Below are positions 11,889-22,989 of a stretch of 64,000 nt of DNA, piece by piece. Within the stretch, counting starts at the first letter, position 1. Each line of letters begins with the position of its first letter. Position numbers and translations under genes: made by a program. This DNA is from Serripes groenlandicus. Taxonomy: Eukaryota; Mollusca; Bivalvia; Cardiida; Cardiidae. The stretch is from assembly GCA_031761405.1 (NCBI GenBank), contig JASEVX010000006.1:26111097-26175096 (forward strand), given 5' to 3'. A model generated the notes under the pieces. The model was given only the letters and a program-made list of their open reading frames with translations. It had not been told where the DNA came from and searched no databases.

Positions 11889-12275
11889 AAATTTTCCTAA
11901 CCAGTACGATACAAGATTGTACTGTAATTTTGATGTTCGAAGTTGTTGTTTTTGTTTGATGTTTTCTTTTTTTTTGTGGGTTATATTTGGTGGTATTCTG
12001 TTTGTTTGGTTTATCTCAAATTGAAATTTCAAAGTCTAACAGTAATATGAGGAAACTAGGGTGGTATCTTTTGATATTACCTTGTTTCCTCATACACATC
12101 GCAGAAATGCTAAAGTTAAAAATTTAAGTAAGAACATATAATGACATTAACACACTAACAATGTGTCGGCTTTCCCCAATTTTATATAGTCGATACTTTT
12201 TTTGTTTTATATTTCCCTTTATTATACATGTATTTGTATAATGGGTAAATAAAAGTTGAAACTGAATTGAATTGC

Positions 12276-12910
12276 AAAAGGGTTTGTTCTCCCATTATAA
12301 CTGTTAATAACTATTATTAAAATTTGTAAAGCTTTGTGAATACAGTTTAGATTGAGTTAAAAGTTAGGTTTCTAAACTTGTTATCATATTTTAAAAAAGT
12401 GCAAGGACACATTGCCAATATTTATTGCGGTGTTCACAAATATTAATTATGCGTGCTTAGGATGTAAATGAAAATTTTATTTTGAATCTATTTCGTTTGC
12501 ATATATAACTACTTCTAATATTTGCAACCCCAACAGATGTTTTTTTCTATAATGTCCTGGGTCGCAAAAGTGACTATTCATATTAATAATTTACACGACA
12601 TTAAATTATTCTGATCAATGCTATTGATTATTTTTCACATAAAACATAACTAAAGCAGACTTATTCATGGAATATTTGGTCTTAAATTATTTAAAATGAG
12701 GTACATATATCTAGTTTCAGGGAAACTTGTTTAAAAAGAGTGTCTTTGCACTGTAGACATATAAATTAAAACCAAAATCTAACACAGCGGCCATGTTTTT
12801 TTTTTTACTGATAATTCTTTTTTGATACAACTATGTTAAATGGCCGTGCAAAAAGCAATTACATTTGTATGAACTTATTTTGAAATTCGCCCCCAAGTTT
12901 CAGATTAAAA
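12276..12910. other. No recognised feature
   Basis: AT-rich spacer after the LINE. Nothing coding or repeated was recognised. Confidence 0.4.
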
Positions 12911-12980
12911 GGTTTATTTGTTTGGTGTTTTATGCCGCTTTCAACAATTTCAAGATCTATCACGACTTTTCCTGGATAAT
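12911..12980 (-). mobile_element. SINE 3'-end fragment
   Basis: TTTATTTGTTTGGTGTTTTATGCCGCTTTCAACA is the minus-strand 3' tail seen in the SINE at 7182. Only about 60-70 bp remain recognisable. Confidence 0.6.
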
Positions 12981-13352
12981 TTTCAAGTACTACTGGTCCA
13001 TTGATCCTGACGCCATCGAGTCAATCGAAATGATTACCCTACTGCCCTGAGCGCCAATGAGGGAAAACTATTACATTGTCTAAGTGTATGCTTATGTAAA
13101 ACCATAGTTTTGCATTGATTTAAATTAAGACAATTACATATGTAAGGAACATAGTTCACACAGTGCTTTAAAGGGAAATGTTGTTCAGTATGTAATGCGT
13201 TAATTTCGACGAGAACGTTGGCTGATTATAGATTACGTAAATGTAATTTCTGACAAAAATGTACTCGTTTGTAGTCATAACTCGTCGTGTTACGCTCACT
13301 AGTACAATAGTCTACACTACCGAATATCTGATGATATCGTCTGTGATCATTG

Positions 13353-13552
13353 TTAACCCTTTTCCACATATAGACGCTTTCTGACGCCTCTGCAGCAGAC
13401 GATATTCAAAAACGAGCAATTTCTACATTTGCGACAATGTTTTTTTTTTTTTTTTTTTCATTTATACCTTCATTTTAAAGATTTTCAGTGTTTTTTATTA
13501 TATATTTTTAAAGTCGTCTGCTGCAGATGTGTTGTATGTTGGAAAGGATTAA
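13353..13552 (+). mobile_element. M1 element (TTAA-flanked MITE), complete
   Basis: The element begins TTAACCCTTTTCCACATA and ends TGTTGGAAAGGATTAA, with inverted subterminal arms centred on CTGCAGCAGACGA and GTCGTCTGCTGCAG. TTAA at both edges and CCC(T/Y)TT next to it fit the piggyBac-type target and end rule. It is a non-coding hitch-hiker. The left end carries the long version (TAGACGCTTTCTGACGCC before CTGCAG) and the right end the short version (GTTGTATGT), so the family has polarity; I call long-end-left '+'. A poly-T run (13440-13458) lies inside. Confidence 0.85.
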
Positions 13553-13727
13553 CAGTGTTACTGTTATATGTTAATACATACACGACAACTGCAATGTCCT
13601 ACGACTTTTCGCGGTCGCAAACAAACTAAGCTTAAATATGTGTTTAATTTATGGATCGCCAATGAAGGTTTTTGCCATAATGTTTGTGCTAGATCAGATT
13701 TTAATATGTAGCATTCATCAAATAAAG

Positions 13728-13872
13728 ATATTATTAATATTATTATTATTTTTATTATTATTATTATTATTATCATTATTATTATCATTGTTGATACAAT
13801 TACTATTATTATTACTATTATTATTATTATTATTGTTATTATTACGATAATCATCATTATTATCATTATTGA
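13728..13872. repeat. (ATT)n microsatellite
   Basis: About 145 bp of ATT/TTA triplets with scattered single-base changes. Long leucine- or isoleucine-rich frames across it are artefacts of the repeat. Confidence 0.95.
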
Positions 13873-14990
13873 ATATAAAGACCATACTTTACTTTCAAGT
13901 TATATTCATAGGCCATCTTAGCCTAATTGTCAGTGATACTTAGATGGTGTCTCGTTCATATTTGCTTGAATAAGACGTAACGGTAAATTATTTGAGGCGA
14001 TTTAATGATTAGCTACCACCGTACCTTTGTTAAAAACATATTAAATTTAATATGACAGAAGGCCCAGGTTTTCATAAAGAAACGTGTATGCTAGATATAT
14101 GATAACTACAATACCCCAGACAAATTCTAACGACCATACAGAGATAATTAACATAGAACAATGGTGGTATTATATATATTGATTTTATTAAACAATATGT
14201 TGTTGACCAAACGTTGAAGAGCCGACTTACGATAATGTATTCGGTAACTTTACCAGTTATCGATTATGGGGTCAGGTGTTCGAATTCCGGTACGATTCTT
14301 CTTTTCAGTCGATATCTGACAACTTAAATTGAGATCAACGTCGGCCGTCTGTCTCATATGGGCTAAATAAGCAATGTGTGAATCTTGTCATGTGTCTTTT
14401 AAGAATGTTAAGCGGTGTACTGGAGCGAGAATTTAAATGGATAAGTTGACTGACTACAGAGATATTACTGATATACTGTTCAAAAGGACGTTATACATGT
14501 ATTCAACAATAAAAACAAATCGAAATGGGCCCAGCTGTGTTCTCAACGCTATTTCTGATTAAGATATTTACTGGTTAAGGTTCGGCAGCAGATAGCAAAC
14601 GCCACATGCAAATCAACTTTCGGAACTTTTTAATAAACGCATTTGTGGACTCTACTCAGTGTCTTCCCTTTTTCCCATACAGCCATTCAAGAAATGTATG
14701 ACCACCCTTAAACAAATAATGATTAAATTTGACTAGCTTTCAATCATAACCCTTATTTAAAACCGTATCGTCTCACTTTGCCAACTTTTAGTTTGAAGGT
14801 AGTATTTTATGGGTGAAATGAGTTGGCACAGTGAGACAAGGTCAATAAGTGTAAATTAAAAACTTTATCATGAATTAATTAAGGCCTACATTTAAATGTG
14901 TCGCTTTCGGCACACATCTCTTTCTGCATTATTCGTTGATTTAAATCCGGTTAAAGAGCATCATGATCTAGATCTAAAGGATGTTTGATT
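13873..14990. other. No recognised feature
   Basis: About 1.1 kb without a supported gene. A decayed SINE head is possible near 14245-14300 (GGTGTTCGAATTCCGG resembles box B), but the body is not convincing. Confidence 0.35.
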
Positions 14991-16036
14991 TTTAGTTCAC
15001 CTCAGCAGGGAGTGCTCAGAGTGAGTTATCGTGATGGTCTGATATATCCGTCATCAAGACGTCCGGACGTCCGTCGTTAACAATTTCATAAAATGACGTT
15101 TCCTCCTAAAGCACTGTTTAGAGTTGGACCAAACTTAACCCTTTCCCGCATATAGACGCTTTCTGATACCTCTGCAGCAGACAATTGTGAAAATATTGTG
15201 ACAAAATTGCTCAAAATGTACAATATCTCCTTTTGCCATAATGTTTTCATTTTTGTTCAGTAAATATACCCTTATTTATAGGGATTTTCTATTTTTGTGT
15301 CCACAGGTTTCCAAAGTTGTCTGTTTCAGATTTGTTGTATGTGGGAAAGGATTAATAGGTGTGAACCTCGGGTGATCTCTTTCAAAGTTGTTAACACAAA
15401 TTAATACCATGTCACACCCATAGGTCATCTGTTTAACATAGAGATATATAGGGAGACACTTTGAAAATATTCTTGTTTGAAACAAAAATGTCTACAGCTG
15501 AGATATTTGGTGAATACCATTGTCGTCCTCTTCCAAGATAATTTAAATAATGCCCCTGTGTTCAAAGTGGCTCCGCTCCTAGGTTCATCTGATTTACATA
15601 GTGACTTGTTCAAGCTGTATCGGTTGGTAAAAAACATCATATTGTGATAAAGGGAGGGGTTATTTCTCACTATATTCTTATAGTTGACATTTTTTTTGAA
15701 AATCTTCTTGAACAAAATGAGCTCACTTAGTGTAGATTAAAAATAGCCATCTGTGCACCGAGCAGGAGGTCCGAGTCCCCCAAATGAAAGCTAACTTCTC
15801 ACTAGTGTAGTTTTGACTTGAGTAGGATGCAAGAATATAATATTCATTTCCAGTAGTCATCATCATCTTCAATATTGTAATTTTTACGTGCACCTCAATT
15901 TCTCCCCCTTGAAAATTGACTAGTTGACCTCTTTGTGTTGCAGGGCCGTAAAACCTAAACGCCATTCGTTCTCTAACATAATGTTAGGTATTAACATTTC
16001 AGGTGAGCGAGCGAGGGCCATTATGGCTCCCTTGTT
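14991..16036 (+). repeat. Composite repeat with TCACCT...AGGTGAGC ends
   Basis: The left end reads TTAGTTCACCTCAGCAGGGAG and is followed by GTCCGGACGTCCGTCGTTAAC. The right end reads CAGGTGAGCGAGCGAGGGCC followed by GGCTCCCTTGTTT. The core holds loosely repeated GTTTGAAACAAAAATGTC-like and 'TTCACATAGTGAC' units. An M1 copy has inserted at 15135. Similar ends occur at 28884 and 22995. This is a dispersed bivalve-type repeat with no coding capacity. Confidence 0.7.
15135..15355 (+). mobile_element. M1 element inserted in a composite repeat
   Basis: Bounded by TTAA on both sides, with long end left (GCATATAGACGCTTTCTGATACC) and short end right (TTTGTTGTATGTGGGAAAGGA). It interrupts the composite repeat, so it is younger than that repeat. 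Confidence 0.82.
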
Positions 16037-16190
16037 TGATACTTTTAATCGAGATAATATTACTTAAAGAATTTTACAATCAATCGTTAGCTGCTAGAAA
16101 TTTAATATTTTCTAATGGTTTGAATATAAGGTGAAGATGAAGAGTTCACACTACAAATATGTAGACATAGAGCTACTTTGACAACATAAT

Positions 16191-16482
16191 ACACTTCGAC
16201 GAATTTCTGATTGGCCACCATATAAAATATGATATTATGCGAAATATTTAATCAATAAATCTAAAGTTTGGTTATTTTTGTATTGTACACACCAATCTAT
16301 CGATTTACAGAAAGAAAACACGTATTCATGTAGGTGCGAAAATAGCCTATGTGCTCGCGTTCCTCGTGCACGGCATGGTAGTTGTCGTATTTGGTAGGAA
16401 TAAATTCTTCGTGGATTGTGTTTTATGAAAAAAAATACGGCACCCCCATCAGACAGGTATTTTACACGTCGTTATAAAACTT
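16191..16482 (+). repeat. R repeat, left part
   Basis: Starts with ACACTTCGACGAATTTCTGATTGGCCACC and includes the GCTCGCGTTCCTCGTGCACG stretch. It is shared with 37240-37576 and 55363-55665, both inverted. In those copies this part is directly joined to sequence found here at 17890-18020, so about 1.4 kb, including a transposase remnant, separates the two parts in this copy. Confidence 0.75.
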
Positions 16483-16549
16483 GCAATATGTTTTATTATT
16501 TGTTATTTAGTGCAAAATATTGACAGAATACATTTTTTTTTCTATTAAA

Positions 16550-16699
16550 TGGCCTGCAAAAAGTCAGGATTTAAATCCGATTGAGCACGTGTGGGACCTA
16601 TTGAAGCGCAAGGTGCGTGCCCAGCCGCTGCAACCAAGTCTCAGGGAGCTCACGCGTGTTATTCATCAGATGTGGGCGGCCTTTCCGCAACAGACGTGA
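16550..16699 (+). pseudogene. Tc1/mariner-type transposase C-terminal fragment
   Basis: A 49-codon frame ending in TGA (16697-16699) reads WPAKSQDLNPIEHVWDLLKR and continues with RELTRVIHQMWAAFPQQT. The WPA-x-S-x-DLNPIEH-x-W motif is the last catalytic block (the third acidic residue, here E of IEH) of Tc1/mariner transposases, which cut and paste DNA at TA. The N-terminal DNA-binding region and the first two catalytic aspartates are absent, and the flanks are not coding. It is a dead 3' remnant. Confidence 0.88.
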
Positions 16700-17436
16700 C
16701 GTGATTTGATCTTGCAGTTTTTGTGGCGATTGGTTTGACAATCGTCACAATGCTAACAGAAACAACAACAACGAAAAATATTTACATAGTCGGTTTTGAA
16801 CAATCGGTTGATATTTTTTTTCCTTACTGCAAACTAATTTACTCACATCCGTTATAGTTCCATCATTGATGCAGAGACGTGATTAATAATAATTATGTCA
16901 GTGCTACTTTGGTACCGGATTGTTACTAATATTTGAGTTTTATCGTGACATTATCTACATAGATTTAAAATATGTAAATATTATCTTCGTCAAGATTGGG
17001 CAGATAATAAATATCATTGCGCGTTCTGCCTTGCAAATAACGGCAAATAACTCTGATGATACTCAAATCTGGAAATTCCAAAAGGTTCTATAAATAGCTC
17101 GCGAGACTCTGGTGTTCTTAAATCTCAATATTATAAACGCTTTATTTTGTAGTTGTTTAAATTTATAAAAGCGTCTAGATGATAAGACTGGTTTACAAAG
17201 GTTTAAAGGACACACGATGTCAGTGTGTACACACGTTATGTATACACGTCTGCACGTTCTAGAGTCAATTAGCAATCAATGCTGAAAGTGTAGCCTAATT
17301 TAGTTTGGAGATCGAGCATTATAATATATGCCTATATTTTTATAAATTGAACAGTTTGGCAAATAGTGAAATTGTGCTTTTTGAGCATGTTTTGTGTTTG
17401 TTTTTGCACTCACATTATTCGAAGCAGTTTAACAAC
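16700..17436. other. No recognised feature
   Basis: AT-rich spacer without coding signal. Confidence 0.4.
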
Positions 17437-17437
17437 C

Positions 17438-17476
17438 TCAGAGACATATAAATACACTGTGTTTATATGTCTCTGA
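17438..17476. repeat. Short near-perfect palindrome
   Basis: The 15-bp arms TCAGAGACATATAAA and TTTATATGTCTCTGA flank a 9-base loop. Outside the arms, AACAACC and GACAACC lie in direct orientation, which could be a tiny foldback insertion with flanking repeats. Confidence 0.75.
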
Positions 17477-17889
17477 CAACCCTCAATCATGCAATGTGAA
17501 GGGACAAAATTGAACAGACCTGTTTAATATCGGACATCATTGAAACAAACACCAAACTAATAGGTACTGTTTTCTCTCCTTTCTTGATAATTTAGTCATT
17601 TCTAAAGTGTAAATAATACTTTATCTTAATATGGCCTAGCGACCTGGTGATAAACATGAGATTACCCGAACAATTTAGATTACAAATAGCCATTCTAATG
17701 AGCTAAAACGGTAGTCTATCGAATACCAACTAGATTTTTCATAACTTTGGAATGGCCTAATTTTGAACATATCATGACCAATTTCAGAACGTCAAAAGAT
17801 GCAGGGTTGATACATTCTCAAATATACCCGCACCAGAGTCATCGCAAGCCCTACACCGATATACTGCTTGTTACTTTGCAGGATTTTCC

Positions 17890-18020
17890 ATACGATCGCC
17901 ACTACAGTGCCATTGGCGCTTTGATTGTTTTAAGGGTGTCCATCCATGTTAACCCTCTCTGTTAAGTTTGTTCCCGTGATCAAATTTCAATAAAGTTTTG
18001 TTTTATAATTAGGAATAAAT
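17890..18020 (+). repeat. R repeat, right part
   Basis: GTTTTAAGGGTGTCC, TTAAGTTTGTTCCCGTGATC and the following AAATTTCAAT stretch match the complement of 37110-37200. See 16191-16482 for the left part. Confidence 0.7.
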
Positions 18021-18094
18021 TGTAAGGAAACTCACATTGGGCACATTATATGCAATACTATCAGACTCTTCCACATTGCTCTTGACTATTTAGC

Positions 18095-18290
18095 CTGGAT
18101 TTAAAACCGGGTGTCCCGGATTCGATCCCCAGTCGCGGCACTACGGTCATGGTGGAGTGCCCTTGGACAAGGCACATTTTCTAGCCTAGTACTGGTTTGT
18201 TTACCCAAGGATCATGAATAAGTGAATTGTCGCCCTGATGCAACTGAAATAATGTTGAAAGCGGCGTAAAACCCCAATAAAAACAAAAAT
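18095..18290 (+). mobile_element. tRNA-derived SINE, 'AAAACCCC tail' type, head incomplete
   Basis: Box B is near-perfect (GGATTCGATCCCC, 18118-18130). The body has TGGACAAGGCACATTTTCTAG, TAGTACTGGTTTGTTTACCC and GGATCATGAA. The 3' end reads GAAAGCGGCGTAAAACCCCAA plus an A-rich tail. The 5' head upstream of box B is shortened. Confidence 0.85.
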
Positions 18291-18299
18291 TAGCCTAGA

Positions 18300-19900
18300 A
18301 ATGTTTTAGAGGATCAATATCCTGACTAAGCTAAAAAATAAAAAAGGAAAGATTACCACCAGTAAAGTACAAACTTGCCCATAATATGAAACGTCGTTAT
18401 TGACGTCATTCAAATAATTACGTAATTTGAAATTTGAAACCCGACTATTACGTTCTTCATACATGAACACAAACATAGACCGTAAGATGTGTAGACTGCA
18501 GATTCCTTGATTTTAAATAATCTCGTATATATCTACTTGGCTTATTAAGTTCGATATCCTGTAGAAAATTTATATGTTTTAGTCCATGTTATGTTTTATG
18601 TCATTTTTCAGTTTATTAAGTCTAAAGACCAATCAATCAGCAATTTCATGAAAACCAAATGTTGGTTTATGTCAGTAGTATAAATGTGGGGGTAGGCGCC
18701 TTGTTAAAAACAGGGTGCAAGGTTTTGGCGGGGTTTCCAGTAGGAAGCGATCGCGCAAATGATTTAAATCATATGTAAATAATGTTGTCATTATTGAAAA
18801 CAAGAAGCAAGGTGTTCTATTGACACTAACAGGGTGTTACATAATCAAGTATGGTCTAGAGGGCAATCAAAGATAACCAAACAAGTGTCACTAATTTAAA
18901 TTGTATAAATTATATTATGACCCTAATAAGCAAACCATTATGGTGACATTTCATCAACAGATATGATTAATAGTGTAGAAATTGTTATATCAAATATGTT
19001 GATATGTGAAGCGTAAGCCTTTTGTAACCCTCTCCACCCCTCCATATATTTAATCATTTCTTTTTAATAACATACAACAAACAGATCAGTCTTATTAACA
19101 GCATATGCAGTATTATTGCATCTTATTAAACAGAATCAAAATGAATATAAACTAAAAAACATTTATCAAGTACCCCTTTAATCCTTTCTAACATAAACTA
19201 ATCCATGTGAGAAAAGGGTAAGAGTTATTTGTACAAAATATCACGTTGATGAATTGTTAACGTACTGTTTCAACTTATTTTTCTAAGTTATATACACTTT
19301 AACTAAACTAATAAACAAACCAAAAACAGCTACATGTTTTAAGCACCATAACAATTGATCACCATTTTAGCACCATACAAAGACTTGTTTTAACACTTTC
19401 AAACATACGACAAATATGTAGCACAGTGGGATAAGACTTTTTTTCTTTTCAATGAACCTACCTTAAATTAATGTTTTCTATGAAAACACCTACAGTTGAT
19501 ACTAATAGTGGCAATGGTTTAATACGCATTTTTTTACGCATATAATGCACAACATCGTTAAAATACTTCCTCCTTACGAAAACACATCGATCCTCAATAA
19601 AGGTTCAGATTATCCTGTGTAGACGCACAATCAGACAGTTCACGTTCGAAACAGACAATCGACGGATTATACGCTCAATATTCAAGATGTTTCCAAGGTT
19701 GATCCTGATTACCAAACGTACCAAACGTCACGTATATAATTATAATTTATATCATTTTATCATGCCTAGGCTATTTCTACTTTAATCGAACCGCGTCAGG
19801 CGACTTGGGGCCTTATTGACTCTACGACGTGGAATTATTTAAGATTACATTGGCGTTCAGCTAGTTGGTATAGACATTTAGTTAGTTGTCAAAAAATACA
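18300..19900. other. No recognised feature
   Basis: About 1.6 kb of AT-rich sequence with no coding or repeat signal that I can support. AATCCTTTCTAACATAAAC...GAGAAAAGGGTAAGAG (19180-19222) may be the two ends of a strongly shortened M1 copy. Confidence 0.35.
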
Positions 19901-19904
19901 TTAA

Positions 19905-20106
19905 TGAACTCTTTCGCATAATCTGAAGCCTCTGCAGCAAACGACTTTTGAACATTTTTGACAAAAGGAGAAATTGCTCACTATTTGCCACACTATTTTT
20001 AACTGTATTTTAAAACTAAACGTTTACAGAAAGACATTTTCCAAATTGTCCACCACATGATTTTAAAGTCGTCAGTTTCAGATTCGTTGTATGTGGGAAA
20101 GGTTTA
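19905..20106 (+). mobile_element. M1 element, diverged
   Basis: Left end AACTCTTTCGCATAATCTG, then CTCTGCAGCAAACGACTTTTG. Right end AAAGTCGTCAGTTTCAG then GTTGTATGTGGGAAAGG. The TTAA edges have mutated (TGAA and TTTA). Confidence 0.75.
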
Positions 20107-20278
20107 TTGTCTATATAACATTTTGGCCAAAAGTGAAGTCACTGGTGCATACAGAGACAAAATCGCTAGACACGGCTCATGTATGTTTACCTCCGTGAAA
20201 AGTCGGCCATATTAGATAGATGAAATTACAAAGATATTGGGTTACATAATGTATTTATGTCTTGGCAGGCGGATGTCG

Positions 20279-20484
20279 TTTATCCCTTTCCATTATACTG
20301 TCCACAACGGACGCGTCTACAGCAGACGGGCGTGAACAATGTCTGTAAATGTTACTAATGAAGGTGAAATATTGTGACAAAAGGAGAATTACTCGTTTTG
20401 ATAATTTGGTCTTTCGTCACATTGTTTTCAATAGTCGTCTGCTGCAAAGGCGTCAGAAATGGTCTGTATGTGGGAAAGGATTAA
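20279..20484 (+). mobile_element. M1 element with long-type ends on both sides
   Basis: Left CCCTTTCCATTATACTG then TCTACAGCAGACGGG. Right GTCGTCTGCTGCAAAGGCG and GTATGTGGGAAAGGATTAA. The right end has the long GCGTCAGAAATGGTCTG form rather than the short one. Confidence 0.75.
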
Positions 20485-20726
20485 AACCGTGATCCCCTGA
20501 TTATGTTCTAGTAATGATCATTTTCTTAGAACGACGATATGTGTCACTCTCGTGTCCGTTTCTTGGTCAGGATAATGTTCAATTTATTTTTGTTCTAACA
20601 TGTTTCAAAGGTCGTCTGTTGCAGATACATGAAATACGTCTGCATTCAAAAAGCAAGAGCCAAATAAGATAGAGTAAATTACAGAGAGACTTGTTTACAT
20701 GATGTATCTATGACGGACTCTTGTTA

Positions 20727-20955
20727 TTTGACCCTTTCCCACTCACAACGAATCTGCAGCAGACGAATACGCAGACAGTTAGGCAAAAAAATGGATACTC
20801 TGTGTATATGTTTGTAAAATTGTTGAATAGAACTTAAACAATGTGACAAAGGAAGATATTGACCATCTCGAGCAATTTCTCGTACTGCCACAATGTTTTC
20901 AAAAATAGTCTGCTGCAGAGGCGTCAGAGAGCGTCTGTCTGTGGGAATGGGTTAA
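20727..20955 (-). mobile_element. M1 element
   Basis: Left ACCCTTTCCCACTCACAACG with CTGCAGCAGACGAAT (short end). Right GTCTGCTGCAGAGGCG, then AGCGTCTG...GTGGGAATGGGTTAA (long end). By the polarity rule it lies reversed relative to 13353. Confidence 0.78.
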
Positions 20956-20993
20956 CTCTTGCCTTTATATAGTCGACAATTGGCGTGTCTACA

Positions 20994-21040
20994 ACAGGCG
21001 GTATCATAAACCCAGTGTGTGTGTGTGTGGGCGGGGGGGG
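20994..21040. repeat. Short (GT)n and poly-G tract
   Basis: GTGTGTGTGTGTG is followed by GGCGGGGGGGGGG. Polymerase slippage here makes exact length unreliable. Confidence 0.85.
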
Positions 21041-21163
21041 GGAATACAAATAGTGATGAACAAGTTCTCCTTAATCCATAATGGTTTCACGTCTGTGTAA
21101 AAAACAAGTCTCCAATGTGTCCAGATAATAACATTCAGGCTTACCGTATATGTTTATAAGGAA

Positions 21164-21333
21164 TCCGCCGTGGCCGGCAGATTAAGCGTTGGGGACGTTT
21201 GAGTGCCTTTTGGGCAAGGCACATTTCCTAGCTTAGTACTTGTTTGTTTGCCCAGGGATCATGTTTTTATGTGAACTGTCGCCGCGAAATAAATGATTTA
21301 AGTTTGAAAACGGCGTAAAACCCCAACAAAACG
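21164..21333 (+). mobile_element. tRNA-derived SINE, 'AAAACCCC tail' type, internally deleted
   Basis: The head retains a Leu/Ser-tRNA-like box A (GTGGCCGGCAGATTAAGCG). Box B has been deleted, and the body resumes at GGGCAAGGCACATTTCCTAG with TAGTACTTGTTTG and CCCAGGGATCATG. The 3' end is GAAAACGGCGTAAAACCCC plus AACAAAAC. It complements the copy at 18095, which has box B but no head. Confidence 0.82.
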
Positions 21334-21711
21334 ATGGTTTCACGTCTGTACAATAACACATTCAATACGTCCAGATAATAATATTCAGTTTTGCCTCAGG
21401 TGTTTATTAAGTTACCAAACGTTAAAATACCTGATTTGTCATTCCGGATTACAGAAGTGAATAACTATATGAAAAACGTAATTAACTCAAAATGTGCAGA
21501 GTTCGTTTTCTTAGATTATAATTATGAAAATAGTCTGAAACGTTTGATACATGAAAAATGCTATCGTCCGACATTGAACATGGAATAGTCTTCTTTATGA
21601 AATTAGATGCTGAGTTAAGCTGAAATGTTGTGGAAATAATACGCGGATATGAATTACTCTCGGGTCCTTTCCCTGGTCATGATAATGTTAAATATTTATT
21701 TTTTGTTAACC

Positions 21712-22549
21712 TGTTTCAAGGATGAACCTGCTGTTGATGTTAAGGGGGTGACCAAGGAAGTATTTCCACTTTTTTATCTCCGTATTTGATCATAGAGTCA
21801 TGTTGTCTGGATTATATGAGGGGATAGGGCGGTTGATATGTCACGCATTCTTCTTGGTTGGATATTTCCCTGTAAGAATGTGCAAGGCTTTTGTCTTGTT
21901 TCCTCAGGTTTTTGTCGCAGTCGGAAGGTCGCGTTCTTCATCAGTTGTTGAATTGTCACGACCTCTCTTCCTGTGAAAGTTGCACCTTAATGAGATGTCT
22001 GAGTGCTCACGACTCAAGGCGTTTCCTTACATCTACAAACATATCATCATTACTTTTAGAGCTTTCACATCTTAACCTGCTTTATAACCTGCGTTTGTTT
22101 TGGGCCATCTCTCGAATGGTTTGCGTTCTTCTTGTTGTGGGACGGAATTACACGGCAAAACCTGAATGAGTTGTATTCAGCACATATTGTAAGTAAATAT
22201 GCTGTTTTACTGCTCATGAAGGTTTTGTTAACGGATGACAGTGCAACCATCTCTATCCAGCATCAGAGGAACCTCAGATATATGGAAGACTGTGTATAAA
22301 GATTTCAGACCTCGGAGATTTTTAAAGTTTTGGACTGGGTCTGATGTTGTCATTGTTATTCTTCTTTCCTTTAATTTAGAACAAGGAAGTCGACCATTAG
22401 CTAGAACATGTATTTGTCAACTGACACATAGTAGGTATTACCTCTCATACGAAGATTTTTATATAGAGATGAACCCTTTTCTGGATGACTCAATCAGTAA
22501 AAGATTTGACAACTTGAAAATATACAAATGCATATATAAAATGTAATTT
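21712..22549 (+). pseudogene. Decayed HECT-type ubiquitin ligase domain
   Basis: Pieces of a HECT domain follow each other in the right order but in shifting frames. First is DEPAVDVKGVTKEVFPLFY (21721-21780), which fits the start-of-domain D-(E)-P-A-x-D-x-G-G-x-(T/S)-(K/R)-E block. Next, around 21940-22030, are HDLSSCESC-type residues. Then come RRFLKFWTGSDVV (about 22310-22350) and RPLARTCICQL...YLSYEDFYIEMN (about 22395-22475), where the cysteine after A-x-T sits where the catalytic cysteine of HECT C-lobes lies. Stops and frameshifts separate the pieces. HECT enzymes pass ubiquitin from their cysteine to substrates. I infer a dead copy; a HECT-like gene carried by a mobile element is also possible. 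Confidence 0.5.
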
Positions 22550-22554
22550 TAAAA

Positions 22555-22560
22555 CAATAA
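22555..22560 (+). promoter_or_regulatory. AATAAA after the HECT remnant
   Basis: AATAAA lies a few bases after the TAA that ends the last HECT-like piece. It would suit a former 3' end or a processed copy, but this word is common in AT-rich DNA. Confidence 0.3.
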
Positions 22561-22989
22561 AACTTGAAATTGAAATAGATATTTACCTTAATTACAACGA
22601 ATGACGTGATTGAAGTTACCGCCAACCGCCATTTTACCGCATAAATGGGGAACCCGAATACAAAAAATATACACACGAAAACAATGACGGCAAACGATGT
22701 GACTTTTGTGCAAGAATTGTTCTGACTAAATGGGGAATTGCTCAGATTTGAACGGGAATAAAGGAAAAGGATATATATAAAGCCAGGAATGAAATAATAT
22801 GATGATAGAGTTTTAACCCAAAGTAACCCAAGTAAATGTTAACTCTATGGCACACATAATGTTATTTTATAAGTTGATCTTGTGACCTAGTTTTTAACCC
22901 CGGATAATGAATACTATCAATCGACCTTCACCTTTATTTTTTATTCTGCTCAAATTGTTTTAAGTTCACTGACAAGAATATATCACATT

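Larger units (their letters stand above)
9606..12275 (+). mobile_element. 5'-truncated, internally deleted non-LTR retrotransposon (LINE)
   Basis: The order is: endonuclease-to-RT linker remnant, reverse transcriptase halves, a C-terminal cysteine-histidine motif, an untranslated tail, and an end in AATAAAAGTTGAAACTGAATTGAATTG. The 5' endonuclease is missing, and the RT has lost its central part. Several frameshifts and stops interrupt the frame. Short GAATT-type repeats at the 3' end fit a LINE that terminates in a microsatellite rather than a long poly-A. I could not find a clear target duplication. The clade is not assigned. Confidence 0.88.

Noticed and set aside
13564..13866. Isoleucine/leucine-rich frames on both strands
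   Set aside because: They come from the (ATT)n microsatellite.
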